Below are positions 47,019 to 56,832 of a stretch of 64,000 nt of DNA, piece by piece. Position numbers and translations under genes: made by a program. The number at the start of each line of letters is the position of its first letter. Position 1 is the first letter of the stretch. Source of the DNA: Bradyrhizobium sp. 4 (GTDB lineage: Bacteria > Pseudomonadota > Alphaproteobacteria > Rhizobiales > Xanthobacteraceae); NCBI RefSeq assembly GCF_023100905.1, contig NZ_CP064686.1:1550001-1614000 (forward strand), in the 5' to 3' direction. Below the pieces are notes generated by a model that saw only the letters and a program-made list of their open reading frames with translations, did not search any database and was not told the origin of the DNA.

Positions 47019-47303
47019 CTACCGGTCTTGTTTGGGTTGCGGCGCGACGCTCTCGTTGCGCTCGCGCCAGGGTGCCGGCGTCGCGGGCCGCAGGCTGGTG
47101 TAGGGCGCAATCGTCGAACGATAGCCGGCGCGCGCGACCTTGGCCGTGGGATCGGCAGGATCAGCGCCGGCGACTCGTGTCGTTGCCGGCATGCAGCCGG
47201 ATAACGCCAATGCAGTCGCGGCCAGCAGCGGCCAATTGAATCGAAAGTGTCGTCCCCGCGCCGCGAATGCAGCGGCGGACTTCGCCCCGGAAAGCGTAAG
47301 CAT
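47019..47303 (-). CDS. Small lipoprotein of the copper operon, unknown
   Basis: 94 residues. A basic N-terminus, hydrophobic stretch and lipobox (LALSGC, Cys37) predict a lipoprotein of about 58 mature residues rich in Ala, Pro and Arg. The stop is 9 bp before the TolC-like start, so it is co-transcribed. The alternative start at an internal ATG is not available, hence the long N-region. No family recognised. Confidence 0.65.
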   Translation of the reverse strand: MLTLSGAKSAAAFAARGRHFRFNWPLLAATALALSGCMPATTRVAGADPADPTAKVARAGYRSTIAPYTSLRPATPAPWRERNESVAPQPKQDR

Positions 47304-47380
47304 GAGTCATCCCTGATCTGTCTGGAGACCACAGGCTCGCGCGCAGATGCGCGCTCGGCCTGACGTCGTCGCGTGTCAGA

Positions 47381-47827
47381 TCAGGCGATGGGAGGGCGGT
47401 AGTGCAGGGGCGGCGCCGCGCTGTGCAGGCTGGCCACGATCTCGGGCGAGCAGGCGGAAACCGGCTGAAGCGGCTTTGCGACGCTGGGCAGGTCGGCCGG
47501 CAACGCGCTCACGCACATCATCGCGCAGCACGGTCCCGCCGTACCCTTGCCGCCGTGATGATGAGGGGCCGGGGGCGCGTCCTGCGCGGCGGCCTGGTGA
47601 TGCGCATGCGGCCCGGCGTGGTCATGCGAGGCGCCGTCATGCGTGTGGCCGGCCTGCATCTGGTGATGCACCGGCACGCGGTCGGCGACAAGCGCGTCGT
47701 CGAGGCACGGTGCTGGAGCGCTACCCCAGGCGAGGCTTGCGGCCGGCGCGAGCACGCAGAACAGATAGGCGAGGGCAATGACGCGCCCCACCCTGATCCG
47801 CATCGATCGTGTCAATCGCAGCAACAT
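47381..47827 (-). CDS. His-rich exported protein of the copper operon
   Basis: About 148 residues from ATG 47827 (ATG 47803 and 47887 are alternatives). A hydrophobic signal-like segment (AYLFCVLAPAASLAW) precedes a His-rich domain (VHHQMQAGHTHDGASHDHAG then PHAHHQ) and a Cys-rich motif GPCCAMMCVSALP. Such composition suggests metal binding, probably copper. First gene of the minus-strand operon. No named family recognised; DUF2946-type proteins are the nearest idea. Confidence 0.65.
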   Translation of the reverse strand: MLLRLTRSMRIRVGRVIALAYLFCVLAPAASLAWGSAPAPCLDDALVADRVPVHHQMQAGHTHDGASHDHAGPHAHHQAAAQDAPPAPHHHGGKGTAGPCCAMMCVSALPADLPSVAKPLQPVSACSPEIVASLHSAAPPLHYRPPIA

Positions 47828-47979
47828 TCCGCCGACATGCTCTTCGCGCGGCAATGTTGCACGCGCTGATTTGCAAAATAATGACAAAACGCGCGTTCGC
47901 CAAGCTCCATCTTACCGCAGTGCACCGTGCATGCCCAATATCGCGCCACAATGGTTGACCCTGTGGTGATCCGCGGGCC

Positions 47980-49245
47980 ATGGTCCCGCCCGTGCACGCA
48001 CCAAATCAATCAGGACAAACACCCGAAGCATTCACCCCTGATTCGCGTCAGGCCTGGATGCGCCTCGTCATTGCGCTTCTGATCGGCTCGATCGGCGGCG
48101 TCGGCATGTGGGCGATCGTCGTCATGATTCCCGCGGTGCAGGCCGAATTCTCCGCGACGCGCGGTGCGGTGTCGCTGGCTTTCACCCTGATGATGTTCGG
48201 CTTCGGGCTTGGCGGCGTCATCGCCGGCAGGATCACCGACCGGTTCGGCATCGTGGCGGCGATGGCGATCAGCATCGCCTTCCTCGGGGTCGCCAATGTG
48301 CTGGCGGGTCTGTCCACCCAGCTCTGGCAGTTCGTGGCGGCGTATTTCCTGATCGGGCTCGGCACCTCCGCGACCTTCGCGCCGCTGATGGCGGAGGCCT
48401 CGCACTGGTTCGAGCGCTATCGCGGCCTGGCCGTGACCATCGTCGCCAGCGGCAATTATGTCGCCGGCACGATGTGGCCGCCGCTCGTGAGCACGGGCAT
48501 GCAGACGATCGGCTGGCGCTTCACTCATATCGGCATCGGCCTCGTCTGCGTCAGCCTGATGACCATCCTGGTGCTGGTCCTGCGCGCGCAGATGGGCCAC
48601 GACAAGGTTCACGATCATGCCAATGCAGCGCCGCCGCGGGTCGACCTCAAGCTCTCGACCAACACGCTGACGGTGCTGCTCTCGATCGCCAGCATTTCCT
48701 GTTGCGTCGCCATGGCAATGCCGCAAGTGCATATCGTCGCCTATTGCGGCGATCTCGGATATGGCGTGGCGCGCGGCGCCGAGATGCTGTCGCTGATGAT
48801 GGCCTGCGGCATCGTCAGCCGGATCGGCTCGGGCTATCTCGCCGACAAGATCGGCGGCATCCCGACGCTTCTGATCGGTGCGCTGGCGCAGGGCTTCGCG
48901 CTCGTATTCTACCTGTTCTTTGACAGCCTGACCTCGCTCTATCTGATCTCCGCGATGTTCGGCCTGTTCCAGGGCGGCATCGTGCCGAGCTATGCCATCA
49001 TCGTGCGCGAGGCGATGCCTGCGAGCGAGGCCGCAACCCGAGTCGGCATCGTGATCTTCGCGTCCGTGTTCGGCATGTCGTTCGGCGGCTGGGTCTCGGG
49101 CGTCATCTTCGACGCCACGGGCTCCTACGCAGCGGCGTTCACCAACGGCGTGGCGTGGAACGCACTCAATATCGGCATCGTGTTGACGCTGCTGATCCGC
49201 TCGCGGATGAATGCCGTCAGGACCGGCCCGGGTTTTGCGACCTAG
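47980..49245 (+). CDS. MFS transporter
   Basis: 421 residues with 12 predicted hydrophobic segments in two halves, a motif A-like loop (GRITDRFGIVAAM) and a second-half counterpart (GYLADKIGGIPTLL). The layout resembles oxalate/formate or monocarboxylate carriers (OFA type); the substrate cannot be read from the sequence. Divergent from the copper operon. Its stop overlaps the convergent DUF4864 gene. Confidence 0.85.
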   Translation: MVPPVHAPNQSGQTPEAFTPDSRQAWMRLVIALLIGSIGGVGMWAIVVMIPAVQAEFSATRGAVSLAFTLMMFGFGLGGVIAGRITDRFGIVAAMAISIAFLGVANVLAGLSTQLWQFVAAYFLIGLGTSATFAPLMAEASHWFERYRGLAVTIVASGNYVAGTMWPPLVSTGMQTIGWRFTHIGIGLVCVSLMTILVLVLRAQMGHDKVHDHANAAPPRVDLKLSTNTLTVLLSIASISCCVAMAMPQVHIVAYCGDLGYGVARGAEMLSLMMACGIVSRIGSGYLADKIGGIPTLLIGALAQGFALVFYLFFDSLTSLYLISAMFGLFQGGIVPSYAIIVREAMPASEAATRVGIVIFASVFGMSFGGWVSGVIFDATGSYAAAFTNGVAWNALNIGIVLTLLIRSRMNAVRTGPGFAT

Positions 49246-49643
49246 ACTGCCTGTCCCGCCTTCAGCAGCGAACAACCCGTGATCTTGTAGCTGCCGTCCG
49301 CCTGCTGCTCGAGCGTGTAGAGCGCTTCCCAGGCTTCGCCATTGGCATCGATGATATGGACGTGCTGGGCAATGCGGCTGCCCTCGCTCTTGCTGTCGCC
49401 AAATTCAAAGCTCTTGTGCCGATAGACCGGCGGGTAGCCGTTTTGCACCATGGACATGAAGATGTCGGGCGCGGGGAAGATCTCCCGGATCGCCGGCGCG
49501 GCGTAGGAGTAGGCCGCGCGCGCGTCGTCGCGGCCGAATGCCTGCTCCTGGGCGCGGATGATATCCTGTGCCGTCGCGACATCGTCGGCGCGTGCTGAAG
49601 CGCCAGCCAGCAGCGCAAAAATCAGGACAAGGAGCACACGCAT
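49242..49643 (-). CDS. DUF4864-like exported protein
   Basis: 133 residues from ATG 49643: signal peptide (1-19, ASARA), then a small alpha/beta domain with IIRAQEQAFGRDDARAAYSY and PAIREIF, resembling DUF4864/SnoaL-like folds. Function unknown. It ends in a 3-bp overlap with the convergent MFS gene. Confidence 0.72.
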   Translation of the reverse strand: MRVLLVLIFALLAGASARADDVATAQDIIRAQEQAFGRDDARAAYSYAAPAIREIFPAPDIFMSMVQNGYPPVYRHKSFEFGDSKSEGSRIAQHVHIIDANGEAWEALYTLEQQADGSYKITGCSLLKAGQAV

Positions 49644-49709
49644 GGCAAAACCTCGCTTGGTCATCCCGGTCAGCGAGGATATCGCCACGCGGATGTTCGG
49701 GCAAACAGC

Positions 49710-50126
49710 CTAATGCGACAGCGGGTCGAGGAAAGGCGTGTCGACCGCGCTGACATAGAAGATCACGACCCTGGTCTCGCCCGTCGTCCGATTGTAGCCG
49801 GTCATCGCCACGTTCGGCGGTTCCACCATTGCCTCGCCGGCCTTGACCGTCAGCGGCGGCTTGCCCTCGAGTTCGAGTGTGAAGGCGCCTTCCAGCACGT
49901 AGACGGTCACCGGGAAGCGGTGGGTATGATGGACCGTCTTGTCGCCCGGCTTGAACGACGCGGTCATCACCCGCACGGACTGCTTCTCGTCCTTCGGCAA
50001 GCCCTCAACCACTTGTTGAAGCACCAGATTCGGTTTGGCGATGTCCTGTGTCCGATGGTCCTGCGCAGTGGCTGCGGTCGACCATCCCAGAACGATTACG
50101 GCGCCGAAAGTGAAATGGGGGCGCAT
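49710..50126 (-). CDS. Exported cupin-domain protein
   Basis: 138 residues with a signal peptide (1-21, ATAQ) and a single cupin domain: VHHTHRFPVTVYVLEGAFTL and VKAGEAMVEPPNVAMTGYN. The two His in HHTH would hold a metal. Divergent from the LysR gene, so probably its target. Confidence 0.8.
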   Translation of the reverse strand: MRPHFTFGAVIVLGWSTAATAQDHRTQDIAKPNLVLQQVVEGLPKDEKQSVRVMTASFKPGDKTVHHTHRFPVTVYVLEGAFTLELEGKPPLTVKAGEAMVEPPNVAMTGYNRTTGETRVVIFYVSAVDTPFLDPLSH

Positions 50127-50234
50127 CCAAAGTCTCCATTCTAAAGTCGCTGAAGACACCAACCTAGGTGCCGCGGTTCGGGCCCGGCAGCCGCAACATT
50201 GCGGCCGGCGGCCGCAGAAGTGCATAATCGCTCC

Positions 50235-51125
50235 ATGTTCGACTGGAACGACCTCAAATATTTCCTGGCGGTCGCGCGGCATGGCAGCACCATTGCCGCC
50301 GGCAAGGCGCTCGGCCTCAGCCAGTCGACCGTGCAGCGGCGGCTTGAGGAGCTGGAGCGGCGGGTCGGCCGCGCACTGGTGATGCGTCAGCCGAGCGGCT
50401 ACCGCCTCACCGAATTCGGTCACATCATGCTGCCCTATGCCGAACGGGTCGAAGCCACCATTGATGACTTCCAGCGTCGGACGGCTGACGCCGAGCAGGA
50501 CATGAAGGGTGTGATCCGCGTCACCTGTCCCGAGCCGATTGTCGCCCGGCTCATCCAGTCCGGCCTCGTCGGCGACTTTCACACGCTGCATCCCTCGCTG
50601 CGGGTCGAATTCGTGATGAGCGATGGCTATCTCGATCTGTCGAAGGGCGAGGTCGATATCGCTTTTCGCTCGGGCGATACCGACGACGAGCTGGTCGGAC
50701 GCAAGATCGCCGAGTCGATCTGGGCGGTTTACGCCAGCCGCGACTATCTTCACCGGCACAGCAGCCCGGATCGTGTCGAGGACCTCACGTCTCATTTGCT
50801 GGTCGGGCTGGACGAATCCCTCTCCAAGCACCGCGCCGTCACATGGCTGAAGGAGGTCGCGCCCAATGCTCAGATGGCTGCGCGCGTCAACAGCGTGCTT
50901 GGCCTCGTTTCCGCGATCAAATCCGGCGTCGGCATCGGTCCGCTTCCCGTCGCGCTCGGCGATGCCGAAGCCGATCTCGTGTGCGTCCTTGGCCCGATTC
51001 CGGAATTGACGCGAAGCTGGCGCATCCTGACGCATCCCGATCTCCGGCGTGTACCGCGGATCGCGGCCTTCTTCGACTTCATCGTGCATCACCGCGAGGC
51101 ACTGAGGCCGATCCTGACAGGGTGA
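50235..51125 (+). CDS. LysR-family transcriptional regulator
   Basis: 296 residues. Winged helix at 1-60 (FLAVARHGSTIAAGKALGLS; TVQRRLEELERRVG) and a periplasmic-binding-like effector domain (about 90-290). ATG 50235 matches the usual LysR start (MFDWNDLKYFLAVAR). The 108-bp divergent intergenic region with the cupin gene contains a CACC-N6-GGTG inverted repeat near 50160. Confidence 0.88.
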   Translation: MFDWNDLKYFLAVARHGSTIAAGKALGLSQSTVQRRLEELERRVGRALVMRQPSGYRLTEFGHIMLPYAERVEATIDDFQRRTADAEQDMKGVIRVTCPEPIVARLIQSGLVGDFHTLHPSLRVEFVMSDGYLDLSKGEVDIAFRSGDTDDELVGRKIAESIWAVYASRDYLHRHSSPDRVEDLTSHLLVGLDESLSKHRAVTWLKEVAPNAQMAARVNSVLGLVSAIKSGVGIGPLPVALGDAEADLVCVLGPIPELTRSWRILTHPDLRRVPRIAAFFDFIVHHREALRPILTG

Positions 51126-51127
51126 CG

Positions 51128-51769
51128 CTATCGGTTCCGCTTTGCAGCCGGCTTCGCGGGCTTTGCGGCCGCGCGGACCTTAGCCTTCACGACAGGCTGC
51201 ACCCGCAACCCGTCGACGAACACGTCGAGCATCCGCAGCACCGAGGATTGCCAGCCGGGCTGGTCGTGCATGTAGCACATGCCGAAGAACGCGCGCAGCA
51301 AGTCCTCAGGACTTATGTCTGCGCGCATCGCGCCGGCCGCGGCTGCGCGATCGAGCAGCGAGCCGATCGCCTTGGTCAGGCGCTCAAAGGAAAAGGCATG
51401 CAACTCCGACCCGCTCTGCACCGCGAGTGCCAAGGCTGCGACCATGCCCTTTTTGGTGGCAACGAACTCGACGCCTGAGTGCAGCCAGCGCCTGAGCGCA
51501 TCGACCGGGTCCCCGTTCTTCAACTGCTCGGCGAGCTCGCTGAGCTGTTCGACCTCGCGCCGGTACACCGCCTCGAACAAATCCTCGCGCGTCGGGAAAT
51601 GCCGATAGAGCGTGCCGATGCCGACGCCGGCACGTTTTGCCACCGCCTCCAGGCTCGCCTCGGGACCACCCGCGTTGAACACGGCCTTTGCCGCCTCAAG
51701 CACGCGCTCGCGATTGCGCACGGCATCGGCGCGGGGCTTCCGGGTCTGGTCGGTGGTGTGGTCGTCCAT
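51128..51769 (-). CDS. TetR-family repressor
   Basis: 213 residues. Helix-turn-helix in the N-terminus (ASLEAVAKRAGVGIGTLYRH then FPTREDLFEAVYRRE) and a ligand domain, ending in a Lys/Ala-rich tail (VRAAAKPAKPAAKRNR). Divergent from paoABC across about 230 bp, so it likely represses that operon in the absence of an aldehyde-type inducer (inference). Confidence 0.87.
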   Translation of the reverse strand: MDDHTTDQTRKPRADAVRNRERVLEAAKAVFNAGGPEASLEAVAKRAGVGIGTLYRHFPTREDLFEAVYRREVEQLSELAEQLKNGDPVDALRRWLHSGVEFVATKKGMVAALALAVQSGSELHAFSFERLTKAIGSLLDRAAAAGAMRADISPEDLLRAFFGMCYMHDQPGWQSSVLRMLDVFVDGLRVQPVVKAKVRAAAKPAKPAAKRNR

Positions 51770-52001
51770 CCACGCAATGTAGATCACGAATTGGTTAGAT
51801 TGAACCCTTACGGGGCTGCATCGCGTTGATGCGCACGGGCTTTTGACGAATTCCAAATATTTCCCGCCGGCCCTTGTTAAGCGGAGGCTGCCTCCGTATC
51901 TTCGCTGAAGTCGTTGCCGATGTTCGGAGCGCATGTCGACGGCGGCCACGGCGGTGGCGCGCTGCGCGATCACTCATGTCCATATCTGATCGGAGCCTTA
52001 T

Positions 52002-52495
<494 letters not shown>

Positions 52496-52499
<4 letters not shown>

Positions 52500-53557
52500 A
52501 GCAGTTTGATTACGTCAGGCCGGCCACGGTCGCCGAGGCCGTCGCCGCCGCCGCGCAGCCGGGTGCCGCCTATCTCGCCGCCGGCACTAATCTGCTCGAT
52601 CTGATGAAGGGCGGCGTCAGCCGTCCGGATCGTCTGGTTGACGTCACCCATCTCGACGGCCTCGATCGAATCGAGCGTCTCGCCGACGGTGGTATGCGTA
52701 TCGGCGCACTGGTGAGCAACGCCAACCTTGCGCATGACGCCGACTTCGCAAAGTCCTATCCGGCCGTCGCCGAAGCGCTGCTCTCCGGCGCATCGGCGCA
52801 ATTGCGCAATGCCGCGACCGTCGGCGGCAATCTGCTGCAACGGACCCGCTGCGCGTATTTCTATGACACCGCCAGCCGCTGCAACAAGCGCGAGGCCGGC
52901 AGCGGTTGCGACGCGCGTGACGGCGAGAACCGCACCCACGCCGTGCTCGGCTGGAGCGAAAACTGCATCGCAACGCATCCATCCGACTTCTGCGTACCCT
53001 TGGTCGCGCTTGACGCCATCGTCGAGATCGAAGGCAGGAGCGGGCGCCGCGAGATCGCGCTCGACGAACTTCATCGCCTGCCCGGAGATACGCCCGAGCG
53101 TGAATCGGCGCTTGAACCGGGGGATCTGATCGTGGCGGTGCGTCTGCCGCCCGCTGCGCGGGGCTTTGCCGCGCATGTGCGCTATCTCAAGGTCCGCGAT
53201 CGAACGTCCTACGCGTTTGCCGTCGTCTCGGCTGCGGCCGCGCTGCGGATCGAGAACGGCAAGATCGCGGAGGCGCGGCTTGCGCTCGGCGGTGTCGCCG
53301 CAAAGCCCTGGCGCGCCCGCGCTGGGGAGGACGTGCTCAGGAACGTCGCGCCCACGGTGGACGCTTTCCAGGAAGCCGCCTCGCGCGCGCTCGCCGACGC
53401 AAAACCGTCCGGCGACAACGCCTTCAAGATCGAGCTCGCGCGCCGCATCATCGTGCGCGCGCTGAGCCTCGCTGCCGCCGGTACGCCCGTGCGCATCCCC
53501 GCGCTGCCGGCCTCTCCCTTTGCCTCGACGTCCGGAGCCATTCATGCCCGAACTTAA
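52496..53557 (+). CDS. paoB: Aldehyde oxidoreductase FAD subunit PaoB-like
   Basis: 353 residues, CO dehydrogenase flavoprotein fold (AAYLAAGTNLLDLMKGGV; LRNAATVGGNLLQRTRC). A Cys-rich insertion (RTRCAYFYDTASRCNKREAG and SGCDAR) is the extra [4Fe-4S] site seen in PaoB/YagS. Transfers electrons from the molybdenum subunit to the acceptor. Start overlaps the paoA stop. Confidence 0.9.
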
Positions 53558-55799
53558 TCTCACCAGCGCGCCCGTTCATCTGCGTCACGGCTCGAACATC
53601 GGCCAGCCGTTGACCCGCCGCGACGGGGTCCTCAAGGTCAAGGGCCAGGCGACCTACGCCGCCGACAATCATCCGCCCGGCATGCTGTTTGCGGTAATGG
53701 CCGTCGCCAGCATTTCGCGCGGCCGCGTGACCTCGCTCGATGTCAGCGCTGCCAAGCGCCACCCCGGCGTCGTCGATGTCATGACGTCAGACCACAAGCC
53801 TGAGCTCGCGATCGACCCCGAGATCAAGACCAATCCATTCGTATTCCGGATGGAGGTCCTGCAGAGCAACGAGGTCCGCTACGCCAACCAGCCGATCGCG
53901 GTCGTGATTGCCGAAACGCTCGAGGCGGCCACGGAAGGCGCCGCGCTGCTGGCGCCGCGCTACGAGACGCTGCCTGCGCTCATTGGGCTCGATGCGGGTG
54001 AAAGCTTCGTGCCGCCGGTCGTCGGCGTCGGCAACCCCACGGAAAATCATCGCGGCGATGTGGAGGCGGGACTTGCGTCGGCCGAGAAGCGTATCGACGC
54101 GGTCTACGAAACGCCGCCGCAGTATCACAATGCAATGGAGCCGCATGCGATCGTGGCTGCCTGGGATGGCGACAATCTGCAGATCGACATGCCGACGCAG
54201 GGTCTCATGCTGTCGCTGGCGCGTGTTGCCGAATTGTTCGGCATCGCGCACGACAAGATCCACATCCGCAGCCCGTTCCTCGGCGGCGGGTTCGGCTCGA
54301 AGGGACTCATGGCCGGCCCGCCGGTCCTCGGCATCATGGCGGCAAAGCTCGTCGGCAAACCGGTCAAGCTGGTGCTGCGCCGCGAGCAGATGTACGGCCC
54401 GGTCGGCCATCGCGCGCCGACGCGGCAGCGGCTGCGCATCGGCACCGATGGCGAGGGGCGCCTGACCGCGCTCGATCACCATGCGCGCACCGTGTCGAGC
54501 ACATTCGACGATTTCTACGAGCCCGCGGCCGATGCCTCGCACACGCTCTATGCGGCACCTGCGATCCGCACCTCGCATGATGCCGTGCGTGTCAACACGG
54601 GTACGCCTTTGTTCATGCGCGCGCCCGGCGAGGCGACCGGCTCGATCGCTCTGGAAAGCGCGATCGACGAGATGGCCTGGGCCTGCGGCCTCGATCCGCT
54701 CGCCTTTCGTCTGAAGAACTATGCCGAGGTCGAGCCCATCACCGGCAAACCGTTCTCGTCCAAGGCGCTGCGGGCCTGCTACGAGCAAGGCGCTGCGCGC
54801 TTCGGCTGGGCGAAGCGACCGCTCCAGCCGCGGCAGATGCGCGACGATGATGGTCTTCTGGTTGGCTGGGGCATGGGCACCGCGACTTTCCCGGCGCTCA
54901 TGTTCCAGGCCGAGGCACGTGCGGTGCTTCGCCGCGACGGTTCCGGCGCCATGGAGATCGGCGCGCATGACATGGGGCAGGGCGCCTGGACGGCGCTGGC
55001 GCAGATCGCGGCCGACGAACTCGGGCTTGATATCGACCGCGTCGAGTTCAAGGCGGGGACGTCCGACCTGCCCGATGCCGGCATTGCCGGCGGCTCCGCC
55101 CACACGGCAACCGCGGGTGCCGCGATCCACAGCGCAGGCGCGGCCGTGATTGCGAAACTCGCCGATCTCGCCACCAGCGATGAGCGCTCGCCGCTGTTCG
55201 GCGCCGCCAACGCCGGCGTGATCGCGCGCGATGGCAGGTTGATCCGGCGCGACGACGAGAGCCGCGGCGAAAGCTACTCCGAGATTCTTGCGCGCGCAGG
55301 CGTGGCCGAGGTCGAGGCGCGTGGCACCGGCGCGCCGAATCCGACGGCGATGGAGGAGTATGCGATGCACGCCCATGGCGCGGTGTTCGCGGAGGTGAAG
55401 GTCGATCCCGAACTCGGCCAGGTCCGCGTCACCCGCATGGTCGGCGCTTTCGCCGCGGGACGGATCGTCAACCCGCGCATGGTGCAGAGCCAGCTGTTCG
55501 GTGGCATGATCTGGGGCCTGTCCTTCGCCTTGCACGAGGAAGCCATCACCGACCGCCGCACCGGCCGGATCATGAACGCCAATCTCGGCGAGTACCATAT
55601 CCCGGTGAATGCCGACGTGCCGCCGCTCGACGTGATCACGGTCGATGAGCACGATCCGCACGTGAACGCGCTCGGCATCAAGGGTGTCGGCGAGATCGGC
55701 ATCACCGGCAGTGCAGGGGCAGTCGCTAACGCCGTCTGGCATGCGACGGGCGTGCGTGTCCGCCGCTTCCCGATCCGGATCGAGGAGTTGCTGACGTAG
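53544..55799 (+). CDS. paoC: Aldehyde oxidoreductase molybdenum subunit PaoC-like
   Basis: 751 residues. Molybdopterin-cytosine-dinucleotide-binding catalytic subunit with LGGGFGSKGLMAGPPV, MRAPGEATGSIALE, the GQGAWTALAQIAADELG cofactor loop and the active-site Glu in GVGEIGITGSAGAVANAVWH. Oxidises aldehydes to acids. ATG 53544 has GGAG 8 bases upstream. The start lies within the paoB 3' end (14-bp overlap). The PaoD/XdhC maturation gene is not next to it. Confidence 0.9.
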   Translation: MPELNLTSAPVHLRHGSNIGQPLTRRDGVLKVKGQATYAADNHPPGMLFAVMAVASISRGRVTSLDVSAAKRHPGVVDVMTSDHKPELAIDPEIKTNPFVFRMEVLQSNEVRYANQPIAVVIAETLEAATEGAALLAPRYETLPALIGLDAGESFVPPVVGVGNPTENHRGDVEAGLASAEKRIDAVYETPPQYHNAMEPHAIVAAWDGDNLQIDMPTQGLMLSLARVAELFGIAHDKIHIRSPFLGGGFGSKGLMAGPPVLGIMAAKLVGKPVKLVLRREQMYGPVGHRAPTRQRLRIGTDGEGRLTALDHHARTVSSTFDDFYEPAADASHTLYAAPAIRTSHDAVRVNTGTPLFMRAPGEATGSIALESAIDEMAWACGLDPLAFRLKNYAEVEPITGKPFSSKALRACYEQGAARFGWAKRPLQPRQMRDDDGLLVGWGMGTATFPALMFQAEARAVLRRDGSGAMEIGAHDMGQGAWTALAQIAADELGLDIDRVEFKAGTSDLPDAGIAGGSAHTATAGAAIHSAGAAVIAKLADLATSDERSPLFGAANAGVIARDGRLIRRDDESRGESYSEILARAGVAEVEARGTGAPNPTAMEEYAMHAHGAVFAEVKVDPELGQVRVTRMVGAFAAGRIVNPRMVQSQLFGGMIWGLSFALHEEAITDRRTGRIMNANLGEYHIPVNADVPPLDVITVDEHDPHVNALGIKGVGEIGITGSAGAVANAVWHATGVRVRRFPIRIEELLT

Positions 55800-55841
55800 C
55801 CTTCAAGCAGCGGCGGGCGAGCCCGTCTCGCTCCCCGCCTG

Positions 55842-55994
55842 CTAGTGCAGCTTCTTGCGAAGAGCCTTGAGAGCCTCTCGCTGCGACTCGATGTAATTCG
55901 CGATGGTCTTGCGCAGCTCCTCCGAATGGAGCTTGTCGCTGTCGCGCTGCACTTCATCGAGCGCGGCCTCTGCATTTGCGAGCGTGATCTTCAT
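55842..55994 (-). CDS. Small helical hypothetical protein (50 residues)
   Basis: ATG at 55994 with AGGG upstream gives MKITLANAEAALDEVQRDSD followed by an amphipathic, probably coiled-coil helix rich in Glu, Lys and Leu. The frame continues open upstream to 56174, but with unlikely composition. No family recognised. Confidence 0.55.
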   Translation of the reverse strand: MKITLANAEAALDEVQRDSDKLHSEELRKTIANYIESQREALKALRKKLH

Positions 55995-56134
55995 AGCGAG
56001 CCCTGTTACGAAGCGGCTCCGGAAAGCGGAGGCTGCTTGGCTACGGCTTGAAACATATAGAGGATCAGGCTGCGGAAATTGAGATGGCTCAACCTCCGTA
56101 AGATACCGGTGGCTCCGTAGGATTGCGGACAACT

Positions 56135-56683
56135 TCAAAACGTCGGCGGTGTGCAGGCCGAGATCACCTCGCACGGCTTGCCGCCGACGCAGCGGAAACG
56201 ATGCGGGCGACGGCTCTCGAAGTAATAGGCATCGCCCGGATTGAGGATGCGGCGCTCGTCCTCGACGGTGACTTCGAGCTTTCCTGAAATCACGATGCCG
56301 CCTTCTTCGCCGTCATGGACGAGGTGAACGCGTCCGGTGTCGCTGCCGGGCTCGTAGCGCTCCTTCAGGATCTGCAGGCTGCGACCGAACAGATTGTCGC
56401 CGACTTGCCGATAGGAGATCGGCTTCTTGCCGACCTCAGTCAGCTCTTCGCCGCGGTAGAAGATCTTGCGCCGGCTCTCGGGCTCCAGCGCGAAGAACTC
56501 GGCGAGCCCCATCGGGATGCCGTCGAGGATGCGCTTCAGCGCCCCCACCGACGGGTTCATCTGGTTGGATTCGATCAGCGAGATCGTCGAATTGGTGACG
56601 CCGGCGCGTTTGGCGAGTTCGCGCTGCGACAGCTTCTGGCGCGCCCGGATGAATCGCAGCCGTCCACCGATATCGACGCTCAT
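56135..56683 (-). CDS. XRE-cupin transcriptional regulator (PuuR-like)
   Basis: 182 residues. N-terminal helix-turn-helix (KLSQRELAKRAGVTNSTISL; IESNQMNPSVGALKRIL) and a C-terminal cupin (HDGEEGGIVISGKLEVTVED; GDAYYFESRRPHRFRC). PuuR and its relatives sense polyamines or amino acids and repress catabolic genes. Divergent from the aminotransferase gene 150 bp away; a TTGCG-N5-CGCAA repeat lies between them. Confidence 0.87.
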   Translation of the reverse strand: MSVDIGGRLRFIRARQKLSQRELAKRAGVTNSTISLIESNQMNPSVGALKRILDGIPMGLAEFFALEPESRRKIFYRGEELTEVGKKPISYRQVGDNLFGRSLQILKERYEPGSDTGRVHLVHDGEEGGIVISGKLEVTVEDERRILNPGDAYYFESRRPHRFRCVGGKPCEVISACTPPTF

Positions 56684-56706
56684 GTCCCTGGCCCGTGTTG
56701 CAAGTG

Positions 56707-56721
56707 TTGCGGATCGCGCAA
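56707..56721. promoter_or_regulatory. Inverted repeat, candidate operator of the XRE-cupin regulator
   Basis: TTGCGGATCGCGCAA is a perfect TTGCG-N5-CGCAA inverted repeat 23 bp from the regulator start, in the divergent intergenic region. Related half-sites (GTTGCAAGTGTTGC) flank it. Inference only. Confidence 0.45.
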
Positions 56722-56832
56722 ATATGAACCGGCGGGCCTAGTCAAATCAATGGCTTGCAGATCATCAGAAAAGGACTTGTTGCGCTTTTCAAGCCGTGCC
56801 TCTGGTACCAGGTCAGCAAAGGAGCGTGGCCC

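Noticed and set aside
44201..47204. Plus-strand frames of about 500 codons opposite the copper operon
   Set aside because: Composition of antisense shadows; the copper-ligand motifs and signal peptides are all on the minus strand.
53787..55742. A 651-codon minus-strand frame opposite paoC
   Set aside because: Shadow frame of a high-GC gene; all conserved motifs are in the plus-strand PaoC frame.
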